Below, piece by piece: positions 1 through 8,299 of a DNA stretch of 64,000 nt. Below the pieces are notes generated by a model. That model worked only from the letters and a program-made list of their open reading frames with translations, was not told where the DNA came from and searched no databases. Made by a program: the position numbers and the translations under genes. The DNA is from Xanthobacteraceae bacterium (GTDB lineage: Bacteria > Pseudomonadota > Alphaproteobacteria > Rhizobiales > Xanthobacteraceae), in NCBI GenBank assembly GCA_028282095.1, contig JANQIP010000070.1, positions 20,734 through 84,733 on the forward strand, written 5' to 3'. Every line of letters begins with the position of its first letter. The stretch's first letter is position 1.

Positions 1-21
1 TTGCGGGGAGAGGTCTCAGTT

Positions 22-74
22 CTAGCGTTTCCTTCTCTGACGTCCGATCCCGGACCGTCAGCCCGAAACACTGG
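22..74 (-). repeat. family D short palindrome, diverged copy
   Basis: CTAGCGTTTCCTTCTCTGACGTCCGATCCCGGACCGTCAGCCCGAAACACTGG. Confidence 0.75.
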
Positions 75-75
75 C

Positions 76-172
76 GTGCGATCCCTTAAGATCGAATCGG
101 TCGCACGCTGCTTCCCATTGCCTGGTCGCATGATCTGATCCCGAAAAGCATGCAGCTTTTCGGACCATGCTC
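76..172 (+). repeat. family A palindromic element (copy 1)
   Basis: GCGTGCGAT...TCGCACGC and GGTCGCATGATCTGATCCCGAAAAGC..GCTTTTCGGACCATGC. Confidence 0.7.
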
Positions 173-277
173 CTGGATTGCTCCACCAGCCAGACTGGGC
201 CATCGATATTTGGTTTGCAAATCAAACCAAATGAGCCGGCGAATGTCAATAGCCGAACGGCTGACCGAGGCGGCGAG

Positions 278-856
278 TTAACGATCGAAGGCGCGGCAAA
301 TCCGCTGCAACGCGTCGAGTATCAGGTCACGCTCGCCCGGCCGCAGCACGGCATCCATCGTCCGCTCCTGCGCTTCGATGCGCTCGCGCACGGCCGCCAA
401 TAACCGAACGCCGGCCTTGCACAGGAACAGGCGATTGGCGCGATCATCTTCCGGGCTGCGTGCACGGCGGATGAGGTTGCGTTTGGCAAGGCGGGTTACG
501 GCGAGGGAAAGGGTTGATTTGTCGAGCCGGTGGATCACGGCGAGATCGACTTGGCTGATGCCGGGATTGGCGTCGACCATCGCCAGCAGGCCGTACTCGC
601 CCGGCGTGACGTCAAGATCGGCTGCTGCCGCGGTAAGGTCACGAAAAATGGCGGCCTGCGCCTGCCTAATCTGATAACCGAGATAGCCGAGAAGGGGGCC
701 GAAACTGAGTTCTTGCTGGCGCAAACGAGGCCTCGATCGGCGTTCCTTCTCAGAAAAGCCGGCACCGGCAGTGTCCGTTTTGCGCGCGGATGGACTTCGC
801 CTCTTCGCAGCCGGAGCAATCGTCGTCGCTGCAACGGTCCAATCCTTGCCGCTCAT
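278..856 (-). CDS. MarR family transcriptional regulator
   Basis: Protein LGYQIRQAQAAIFRDL...VTPGEYGLLAMVDANPGISQVDLAVIHRLDKSTLSLAVTRLAKRNLIRRARSPEDDRANRLFLC is a MarR winged helix; internal ATG at 856 gives a 4-bp ATGA overlap with the upstream XdhC gene. Confidence 0.85.
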   Translation of the reverse strand: MSGKDWTVAATTIAPAAKRRSPSARKTDTAGAGFSEKERRSRPRLRQQELSFGPLLGYLGYQIRQAQAAIFRDLTAAAADLDVTPGEYGLLAMVDANPGISQVDLAVIHRLDKSTLSLAVTRLAKRNLIRRARSPEDDRANRLFLCKAGVRLLAAVRERIEAQERTMDAVLRPGERDLILDALQRICRAFDR

Positions 857-1656
857 GGGCCAAGCGCCTCCCTGATACGAACAAGCTGCGCGAGAACGCT
901 CACGGCGATTTCCGGCGGCGTATTGCTGCCGATCCGTTCGCCCACCGGACAAGTGATACGGTCGATGAACGCCGCCGGCAAACCCCTTCCCCGCAGCTCG
1001 CGCCGCAGCGCCTCGGCCTTTGAGTCGCTGCCGATCACGCCAATGAACGCCGTTTCTACGCCGCGTCTACTCATTTCTTCGAGCACCGGCACGTCGGTGC
1101 CGTGCCCCATGGTCATGACCAGGACGAAGGATCCGGGCGGCACCGCCGGCACTCCATCGGTATAGGCCCCGACGACGCGACGCTCCAGCTTGCTGCTTTG
1201 CGGGAGACGGTCGATCCACTCCGGGCGTGTGTCAAAGCACAGGGTGTGGCAATTGAGTTCCGTGAGGAAGCGGCATAAGCGCTGTGAAATATGGCCCGCC
1301 CCGAAAACAACGACGCGCCAAACGAGATCGGGCCGATAGACCTCGTAGAAGAGGGTCATTTCGCCCGCGCAGGTCATTCCGAGGTCTTTGTTGAGGTTGA
1401 TCGTTTCCAGGAGGGCGCGGGTATTGGCGCCGGGTTTGAGGAGTTCGTGCGCCTTTGCAAGACCGTGAGCCTCGACGCGCCCGCCTCCTATCGTGCCGCA
1501 TAGAAGGCCATTGCTGCCGACGATCGCCTTGGCACCGATTTCCTGAGGAATGCTCCCGCGCCCGCCCGCGACCGTCACGGTGCATAATGGTGCGCCTTCA
1601 TCATGAAGGCGGATCACTTCGTGCAACAGTTCGATATTGTCCACACGCCTCTCCAT
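853..1656 (-). CDS. XdhC family protein (molybdenum hydroxylase maturation factor)
   Basis: PLCTVTVAGGRGSIPQEIGAKAIVGSNGLLCGTIGGGRVE and C-terminal Rossmann-like FGAGHISQRLCRF...GVIGSDSKAEALRREL, typical of XdhC/CoxI. Confidence 0.9.
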   Translation of the reverse strand: MERRVDNIELLHEVIRLHDEGAPLCTVTVAGGRGSIPQEIGAKAIVGSNGLLCGTIGGGRVEAHGLAKAHELLKPGANTRALLETINLNKDLGMTCAGEMTLFYEVYRPDLVWRVVVFGAGHISQRLCRFLTELNCHTLCFDTRPEWIDRLPQSSKLERRVVGAYTDGVPAVPPGSFVLVMTMGHGTDVPVLEEMSRRGVETAFIGVIGSDSKAEALRRELRGRGLPAAFIDRITCPVGERIGSNTPPEIAVSVLAQLVRIREALGP

Positions 1657-1748
1657 GGACAGGGGTCGCGCTCCAGTCTGGTCGAGCACCGCCGCATATT
1701 GCAATGAAAAGGTTTACGTGGCAAACTAATTGAAACTGCGGCGGTGGA

Positions 1749-2669
1749 ATGCTCTGTGAGGAAGCCCGCCCCGAGATGACGAGAAGCGCAACCTTACGTC
1801 CAACGTCAACCCAAGCCGGCCGCGGGAGTGCGCGCGCCGAAGACGTTTCGCCTCCCGTGGTGCTGATCAAGGGTGCCGGCGAGATGGCGAGCGCCGCGGC
1901 GTGGCGCCTGTCCATGGCGAAGATCAAGCGCATCTGCATGACGGAGCTTGACGCGCCGCTATGCGTGCGGCGAACCGTTTCCTTTTCGACCGCGCTCGAA
2001 ACCGGAAAGACCAAAGTCGAGTCTGTTGAAGCTTGCGTAGCTCGGGATCGCGACGAGATTGCGCGTGCATGGTCATGTGGGCAAATCCCAGTGGTCGCCC
2101 AGATGAACTGGGGCGCCCTCAGCGACCTCGCGCCTACGGTCGTGGTCGACGCGGTTCTCGCTAAACGCAACACGGGCACGCGCTTGTCGGACGCACCCTT
2201 GGTGATCGCGCTCGGCCCGGGTTTCGTCGTCGGGCGCGATTGCCATGTCGTGATCGAGACCAATCGCGGACATGATCTGGGACGCATCCTGGTCGAAGGA
2301 TCCGCGCAGCCGAACACCGGGATACCAGGCGACATCGCCGGGCATACGGCGGCGCGCGTGTTGCGCTCGGCGGCAGACGGCGTGTTCGTTTCCGAGCGAT
2401 CAATCGGGGATCGCCTCGAGGCGGGAGACCTTGTCGGCTCGGTCGGCGGGACGCCGGTTACGGCAGCGGTCGGCGGAATCCTGCGCGGATTGATCCGCCC
2501 CGGCACGCATGTCACCCGCGGCCTTAAGCTTGGCGATATCGATCCGAGAGCGAAACCGGACTATTGCCATACGATCTCCGACAAAGCGCGCGCCATCGCC
2601 GGCTCCGTGCTCGAAGCGATCCTGCGCCATCACGCACTGCGGTGCACCTTCCAAGGAAACCATTCATGA
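1749..2669 (+). CDS. yqeB: EF2563/YqeB family selenium-dependent molybdenum hydroxylase system protein
   Basis: VLIKGAGEMASAAAWRLSMAKIKRICMTELDAPLCVRRTVSFSTAL...VVDAVLAKRNTGTRLSDAPLVIALGPGFVVGRDCHVVIETNRGHDLGR; start may be the ATG at 1776. Confidence 0.85.
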   Translation: MLCEEARPEMTRSATLRPTSTQAGRGSARAEDVSPPVVLIKGAGEMASAAAWRLSMAKIKRICMTELDAPLCVRRTVSFSTALETGKTKVESVEACVARDRDEIARAWSCGQIPVVAQMNWGALSDLAPTVVVDAVLAKRNTGTRLSDAPLVIALGPGFVVGRDCHVVIETNRGHDLGRILVEGSAQPNTGIPGDIAGHTAARVLRSAADGVFVSERSIGDRLEAGDLVGSVGGTPVTAAVGGILRGLIRPGTHVTRGLKLGDIDPRAKPDYCHTISDKARAIAGSVLEAILRHHALRCTFQGNHS

Positions 2670-3127
2670 CCTCGCCACGCCGGTGGTTCTTCACCTTCGT
2701 ACTTGCCTTGTTGGTATTGGGCTTCAATGCAATGTCGGCGCCGATCTCGGCGTATGCCGACGAAAAGCGGCCGCTGTTCATTAACCTGACCAATAATGAT
2801 CCATGGAAAGTCGCGATGGCAGCTTTCTTTGCAACCGATTTTGCTTTGAAGCAAGGACACGAGCCGGTCGTGATCTTTGTCAACGTTCAGGCCACGCCGA
2901 TCTTCCACAAGAGCAAGTCCGACCTGCAGGTGGAGCAGTTCGGGCGCACTGTGCATGACTTATACCGCGAGTTCCTGGCGGCCGGCGGTAAGGTTTTGGT
3001 CTGTCCCGTCTGCATGAAGAGTATTGGTATGAAGGAAAGTGATCTGATGCAGGGCGCCGAAAAGGCGACGATCAGTTCGGTCAACGACGTATTGTTTCGG
3101 CGCGACACAAAAACCCTCGCTTGGTGA
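2666..3127 (+). CDS. DsrE family protein with N-terminal signal peptide and CPVC motif
   Basis: RRWFFTFVLALLVLGFNAMSAPISAYADEKRPLFINLTNNDPWKVAMAAFFATDFALKQGHEPVVIFVNVQATPIF...VLVCPVCMKSIGM; ATGA overlap with yqeB stop. Confidence 0.8.
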   Translation: MTSPRRWFFTFVLALLVLGFNAMSAPISAYADEKRPLFINLTNNDPWKVAMAAFFATDFALKQGHEPVVIFVNVQATPIFHKSKSDLQVEQFGRTVHDLYREFLAAGGKVLVCPVCMKSIGMKESDLMQGAEKATISSVNDVLFRRDTKTLAW

Positions 3128-3157
3128 GTTGCAGTATACCCGCGCTCTACTACGGCT

Positions 3158-3189
3158 ACTCACCGCCCCCGTGTGGAGGGGCCGTGAGT
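3158..3189 (+). promoter_or_regulatory. hairpin in the dsrE-selD intergenic region
   Basis: ACTCACCGCCCC-CGTGTGGA-GGGGCCGTGAGT (one internal C/C mismatch). Confidence 0.5.
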
Positions 3190-3256
3190 TTCGTCTCCTT
3201 GCCGTCGGGCGTTTGCTGCAACGTTTCGCCAAAGCGGATGTGGACAGGAGTCGACC

Positions 3257-4306
3257 ATGAACGTCCCGCAGGTCAAGCTGACGAGTCTTGCCCATGGCGG
3301 CGGCTGCGGATGCAAGCTCGCCCCCTCCGTCCTGCAACAGCTTCTTATCGGACATGCCGAGCCCCAACCTTTCGCGCAGCTCCTTGTCGGCCTCGAAACC
3401 GGCGACGATGCCGCGGTATGGGAACTGGACGACGGCACCTGCGTCATCGCGACGACGGATTTCTTCATGCCGATTGTCGATGATCCGTACGACTTCGGGC
3501 GGATCGCGGCCACCAACGCCATCTCCGACGTTTACGCGATGGGCGGCCGGCCGATCATGGCGCTCGCCATTCTCGGCATTCCGCTCGAGAAATTACCACT
3601 CGAGATCGTGCGCGCGATCCTTGCTGGCGGCGCTGCGGTATGCGCGGCGGCAGGAATACCGGTCGCGGGAGGGCATTCGATCGACACGCCCGAGCCGATC
3701 TATGGGCTGGCTGTGATCGGCACCTGCCGCAAGCGTAATCTCCGGCGTAATGCCGACGCAAAGCCCGGCGACGCACTGATCCTGACCAAGCCGCTTGGCG
3801 TCGGCATCTACTCGGCCGCTTTGAAGAAAGCAGTCCTGTCAGGGGACGGCTATGCCGAGATGATCGCAACGACCACGCTCCTCAACACGATCGGAACGGC
3901 GCTCGCCACCGACAAGAACGTCCACGCGATCACCGACGTGACCGGCTTTGGCCTGCTCGGCCATGCGGTGGAAATGGCGCGCGGCTCGAATCTCAGCTTG
4001 ACCATCGAGGCGAGCAAACTGCCGCTCCTGCGCGACGCCGAAACGCTCGCCCGGCAAGGACACGTCACCGGCGCGTCGGGACGCAATTGGGCGAGCTATG
4101 GCATTAGCGTGGAATTGCCGGCGGATTTGCCGGATTGGCAGCGCAATCTCCTGACCGATCCGCAGACGTCAGGCGGTTTGTTGATTTCTTGCGCCTCCGA
4201 GGGTGCTGAGGCGGTCTTGCAGTCGATCACGGAGTCGGGATACCGGGCGGCACGACGCATTGGCTTTGCACAGGCAGGTCCACCCGCTGTGAAGGTCGCC
4301 GCGTGA
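3257..4306 (+). CDS. selD: selenide, water dikinase (selenophosphate synthetase), Cys form
   Basis: [23 protein letters not shown]...[59 protein letters not shown]...[12 protein letters not shown]; active-site GCGCK carries Cys not Sec. Confidence 0.97.
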   Translation: MNVPQVKLTSLAHGGGCGCKLAPSVLQQLLIGHAEPQPFAQLLVGLETGDDAAVWELDDGTCVIATTDFFMPIVDDPYDFGRIAATNAISDVYAMGGRPIMALAILGIPLEKLPLEIVRAILAGGAAVCAAAGIPVAGGHSIDTPEPIYGLAVIGTCRKRNLRRNADAKPGDALILTKPLGVGIYSAALKKAVLSGDGYAEMIATTTLLNTIGTALATDKNVHAITDVTGFGLLGHAVEMARGSNLSLTIEASKLPLLRDAETLARQGHVTGASGRNWASYGISVELPADLPDWQRNLLTDPQTSGGLLISCASEGAEAVLQSITESGYRAARRIGFAQAGPPAVKVAA

Positions 4307-4473
4307 TCAACCTGCCTGCGACCTAAACGCTGACCGTCCACGCGTGCGACGATGACCCGCTGATTGATCGATGGATTTCGTCCCAGATAATAAGATCCTC
4401 AAGCCACAGCATCATTCGTCACCGAACTAATCAGCCGGAAATAGTATCAATCGGCTCTGGTTGTTCTTTGAAG

Positions 4474-4573
4474 TGAGATTGCTTCTCCTGGAATCAACCG
4501 CGCTCTGTTTCTCTTCTTGCTTGGTCGCATGACCTTGTCCGAAAAGTCGGCAAACTTTTCGGGATCATGCGCC
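4474..4573 (+). repeat. family A palindromic element
   Basis: ...CGCTCTGTTTCTCTTCTTGCTTGGTCGCATGACCTTGTCCGAAAAGTCGGCAAACTTTTCGGGATCATGCGCC. Confidence 0.8.
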
Positions 4574-4830
4574 TGTCTGCATGTTTTCCTCGGCGAACCG
4601 ATTCCCGTTTCGCCTGACATTGTTCTCGCCAACGACCACAGCATTTACGAGCAAAAGTCACACTGAGCAACTTAATATCGTGTCGCTTAAATATCCCGAT
4701 GAGCGACAAATTGATCGGTCCCCAACCTTTCCTTGCAGACCGGATAGACCGTGTATCAGCACCATGGTTCTATTCGAGGTAGCGGCGCACCGGTGAGCCC
4801 ATCCGTTTGCGGGTTTTTGAGGGGGATTGC

Positions 4831-5562
4831 ATGCCGAGGTTGCGGGCTGGTTTGGGCGCGCTCGCCATGCTGGTCATGCTCTCCGGCCTTCCGGTGGGCG
4901 CATGTGCCGAGCCGGCTTCGCCCCCGTCGGCGGTGTCGCAGCAATCTCTCCTCTTCAGCGGCGCTGAGCTTTGGCGCACCGGGGGCCTCCTCTATGGCGG
5001 CTTCGTGTGGTCTCCGGGCGGGCTGAGCGCCGACGGATTTGCCATGAAGGTGTCCTCCGGAACCGGCCGCTACCATTACCGCGCCGGCGCGAGAACCATC
5101 AAAGGCCGTCAAGTGTTCTCCGCGGCGATGCCGGGCTGGCGGTTCAAGCAGCCTGGATTCGAGGCATCGCTCTTTGCCGGAATGGACCTGCGAGGCCACC
5201 GCTTCGATCCCGCCGATCGCGAAAACAGTCTGCATGGCACGCATCTTGGCCTCAAACTCGTCGGTGAGTTCTGGTGCGAGCCGGCCGCAGCGACGATGGT
5301 GCAGAGCTGGACGACCTGGTCGAGCATCGATACGAACTACGCCACGCGCAGCGCGTTCGGCTGGCGCCTGTTCGAGCGCCTCTATCTTGGTCCTGAAGTG
5401 CAAGCGTTCACCAACGGCCGCTATCGCCAGTTCCGCTTCGGACTTCACGTCACTGCATGGCGAACCGGCCACGTCGAATGGTCCGCTGGGCTCGGCTATG
5501 CGCGCGACAACACCAAGACGAGCGGCACCTATCTACGCCTCGGGCTTCAGATCCGTCGGTGA
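4831..5562 (+). CDS. putative cellulose biosynthesis protein BcsS-like outer membrane protein
   Basis: Signal peptide followed by a beta-rich domain LLFSGAELWRTGGLLYGGFVWSPGGLSADGFAMKVSSGTGRYHYR...YLRLGLQIRR resembling BcsS. Confidence 0.55.
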   Translation: MPRLRAGLGALAMLVMLSGLPVGACAEPASPPSAVSQQSLLFSGAELWRTGGLLYGGFVWSPGGLSADGFAMKVSSGTGRYHYRAGARTIKGRQVFSAAMPGWRFKQPGFEASLFAGMDLRGHRFDPADRENSLHGTHLGLKLVGEFWCEPAAATMVQSWTTWSSIDTNYATRSAFGWRLFERLYLGPEVQAFTNGRYRQFRFGLHVTAWRTGHVEWSAGLGYARDNTKTSGTYLRLGLQIRR

Positions 5563-5769
5563 AGACCGGTATGATATAACCGTCCTCGGAGGAGAGGCCT
5601 GCGACATTTTGGTCGTGGGTCGCGAGTTTTCAGGCCTCGACGCAGCGCAGCAGGCTTCCTAAATCAAGCGCGCGATCCGGGCCCCTCTGGCAGCTTGCTA
5701 TTTCGCTGCGATGTCGGATCTTTCACCTGCCGCGACGTCAAGCATTGTGTGCGGCATCTGGAGGATTCA

Positions 5770-6852
5770 ATGCCATTGGGCCCGGAGCTGTTCTTCGGCG
5801 ATTTTCTCGGCAAGCCGGCTTGGGCCTGGATGCTGTTCATCAGCATCGTCGGGGCTCTGCTTGCCTTCGACCTCGGCGTGCTCCATCGCCGGCCGCGCGA
5901 AATCCCCGCCGGGGAGAGTTTCCTTCTGTCCGCCGGATACATCCTCATCGCGCTGATCTTCGGTGCGTGGGTATGGTCGGCGATGGGCGAGACGGCGGGC
6001 GTTGCCTATCTCACCGGTTTTTTCCTCGAGAAGACGCTCGCCCTCGACAATGTCTTCGTCATCTCGCTGATCTTCGCGACGCTCGCCATCCCGCGCCACC
6101 TTCAGCATCGGGTGCTGTTCTACGGCATTCTCGGCGTGATCGTGCTGCGCGCGATCATGATCGGTTTTGGCGCGGCGATCGTGTCGCAATTTGCCTGGGT
6201 GCTGCTCATCTTCGGCGTTTTCCTGATCGCGACCGGCGTGAAGATGCTGGTCGTCGCGGACAACCCCTCGGCCTGGGTGGACAACCGCGTGATGCGATAC
6301 ATGCACAACCGCATGCGCGTCACCAAGGAGCTGCACGGCCACGCGTTCTTCGCCCGCCTGCCGAACGGAGCGGACGGCAAGCTCCAACTCTACGCAACGC
6401 CGCTCTTCGTCGCCCTGGTGCTGATCGAGTTTGCCGACATTATCTTCGCAGTCGACAGCGTGCCGGCGATCTTCGCGATCACGACCGACCCCTACATCGT
6501 CTATACGTCCAACATTTTCGCGATCCTCGGCCTGCGCGCGCTCTACTTCGCGCTGGCCGCCAGCATCCACCGGTTCCGCTACCTGAAATACGCGCTCTCG
6601 GCAGTGCTGATCTTCATCGGCTTGAAGATCTTCTGGAACCAGATCTTCGGAAAGGTCGATCCGCTGATCTCGCTCGGCGTAACGATGACCTTCCTCGCGG
6701 GCGGCATCTTCTACTCGATGTGGAAGACGCGCCAAGAGGAACAGTCCGCCGACTGGTCGCATGACGCGCCGCGTTCGACGCTGCTCGGGCCATTGTTCGA
6801 AGAAAAACCGCCCGAGCCATCGACCGCCACAGACGCATCGCCGCGGCAATGA
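5770..6852 (+). CDS. TerC family integral membrane protein
   Basis: AWMLFISIVGALLAFDLGVLHRRPREI...FFLEKTLALDNVFVISLIFATLAIP...ADIIFAVDSVPAIFAITTDPYIVYTSNIFAILGLRALYFAL, TerC/Alx signature. Confidence 0.95.
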   Translation: MPLGPELFFGDFLGKPAWAWMLFISIVGALLAFDLGVLHRRPREIPAGESFLLSAGYILIALIFGAWVWSAMGETAGVAYLTGFFLEKTLALDNVFVISLIFATLAIPRHLQHRVLFYGILGVIVLRAIMIGFGAAIVSQFAWVLLIFGVFLIATGVKMLVVADNPSAWVDNRVMRYMHNRMRVTKELHGHAFFARLPNGADGKLQLYATPLFVALVLIEFADIIFAVDSVPAIFAITTDPYIVYTSNIFAILGLRALYFALAASIHRFRYLKYALSAVLIFIGLKIFWNQIFGKVDPLISLGVTMTFLAGGIFYSMWKTRQEEQSADWSHDAPRSTLLGPLFEEKPPEPSTATDASPRQ

Positions 6853-6886
6853 CGAAGATCTCGTCCAACAGGAAGGGGACCCAGCG

Positions 6887-7261
6887 ATGATCCACGAGGG
6901 AGAGCCTATCGTGCCGGAAGAGTTCGCTGCTGCGAGCGATTGCGAAAAGTGGGACCGCGAGATCGCCCACCGCAATGTCCTGTTCGGCCTTTGGGCGGGC
7001 TCCCGCCTGGGCCTCTCCGGCGACGACCTCGAGACCTATGCATGGTCCGTCCATTTCGCCGATGGCGAAGAACCGGGCCATGACGACGTGATCGCCAAAG
7101 TATCGGGCGATCTTGCCGCGCACGGCATCGTCATCAAAGAGCGCCTGCTGCGCCAGCAACTGCGCGAGATGCAGCTACGCGCCTTCTTCGATCTTGCAAA
7201 CGCGTCGACACGCGCGCCCGCAATGCGCGGACGGGCGGCCGCGCCGCGCTGCAATGCCTGA
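6887..7261 (+). CDS. DUF1476 (F1-ATPase zeta-inhibitor-like) paralogue
   Basis: CEKWDREIAHRNVLFGLWAGSRLGLSGDDLETYAWSVHFADGEEPGHDDVIAKVSGDLAAHGIVIKERLLRQQLREM aligns by eye to the DUF1476 pattern RRNKLLGLWAAEKLGLTG..A.AYA..V..ADFEEPGDEDV..KV. Confidence 0.7.
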   Translation: MIHEGEPIVPEEFAAASDCEKWDREIAHRNVLFGLWAGSRLGLSGDDLETYAWSVHFADGEEPGHDDVIAKVSGDLAAHGIVIKERLLRQQLREMQLRAFFDLANASTRAPAMRGRAAAPRCNA

Positions 7262-7290
7262 AAAAGCTGTCCCATGAGGAGGACCGAGCA

Positions 7291-8172
7291 ATGATCGACG
7301 TGACCAAGCTTCTCAATGCCGTACTCACGGGCGGCGGCGCGCCGAGCGACCAGCGCGACGCGCCGCAGCGCGCCGGTGGTTTCCTGCAGGGCGGCGACGC
7401 GGCCAATACTGGCGGCGCGAGCACTGCGGGCGGAGGACTGTTCGGTGTACCGGAGATCTTCGGCCAGGGCAGCGCCCAGAGCTTTGGCCAAGGCGGCGCC
7501 CAAGACGGCGGCGGCATCGGCGGCATGCTGTCGCGCAATGCGGGCATGCTGGGAACGGGTGCGGTCGCCGGCGGCCTCGCCGGCTTATTGCTGAACTCAA
7601 AGCGTACGCGCAAATACGCTGGAAAGGCGTTGAAGGTCGGCGCCGCGGCTGTGCTCGGCGGTCTCGCCTACAAAGCCTATCAGAATTATCGCGCCGGCCG
7701 TCCGGTGATTCCGGAGAACCTGAGCAACGCACTCGGACAGGGATCGGCCGGTGGCGCAGACGCGTCCGTTCCAAGCCCGAGCGGCGCTCCGATGTCGGAG
7801 ACCGAGCGATGCCACATGGAGACACTTCTGCTGCGCGCTGCAATTGCCGCGGCGATGGCCGACGGCCGCATCGATGAGCGCGAGCGAATTCACCTGGTCG
7901 AGCGGGTCGAGGCCAGCGAACTGTCCGACGACGAGCGCGTGTACCTCGAAGGGCTGATCGCCAAACCCGAAACGCCGCAGGCCCTTGCGGCCAGCGTCCG
8001 CTCGCCGGAAGAGGCCGCGCAGGTCTACCTCGCCGCATACATCGCGATCGACGCGGATACGCCGGACGAACGCTTCTGGCTCGACGACTTGGCCAACAGG
8101 CTGAGGCTCGACCCCCAACTCAGGGAGAACATCGAAATCGCTGCACGCGAATCGCTCGAACAAGCTTCGTAA
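7291..8172 (+). CDS. DUF533 / TerB-like (YebE family) protein
   Basis: GAVAGGLAGLLLNSKRTRKYAGKALKVGAAAVLGGLAYKAYQNY...LLLRAAIAAAMADGRIDERERIHLVERV. Confidence 0.85.
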   Translation: MIDVTKLLNAVLTGGGAPSDQRDAPQRAGGFLQGGDAANTGGASTAGGGLFGVPEIFGQGSAQSFGQGGAQDGGGIGGMLSRNAGMLGTGAVAGGLAGLLLNSKRTRKYAGKALKVGAAAVLGGLAYKAYQNYRAGRPVIPENLSNALGQGSAGGADASVPSPSGAPMSETERCHMETLLLRAAIAAAMADGRIDERERIHLVERVEASELSDDERVYLEGLIAKPETPQALAASVRSPEEAAQVYLAAYIAIDADTPDERFWLDDLANRLRLDPQLRENIEIAARESLEQAS

Positions 8173-8264
8173 TGCGCTTGGCTCTCGTACATGATGCCGC
8201 CTGCCGGCATGAACGAGGAATGCCATTCGCATTTACCAAAGTTGGGCGAAAATGTAACAAATCC

Positions 8265-8293
8265 TTGACACGCGGCTTCGGCGGCACGATAAT
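8265..8293 (+). promoter_or_regulatory. sigma70-type promoter TTGACA-17-GATAAT
   Basis: Perfect TTGACA at 8265-8270, 17-bp spacer, GATAAT at 8288-8293. Confidence 0.6.
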
Positions 8294-8299
8294 CACCAT

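Noticed and set aside
3125-3127. UGA at the end of dsrE followed by a hairpin, considered as a selenocysteine codon with SECIS
   Set aside because: A bacterial SECIS should lie immediately 3' of the UGA; the strong hairpin starts about 30 nt later. The reading frame then runs only about 20 unremarkable codons, and no selA/selB/selC is in the window. Ordinary stop is the simplest reading.
3257-3330. Possible Sec-containing SelD
   Set aside because: The active-site motif is GCGCK with TGC codons; no in-frame TGA near the N-terminus.
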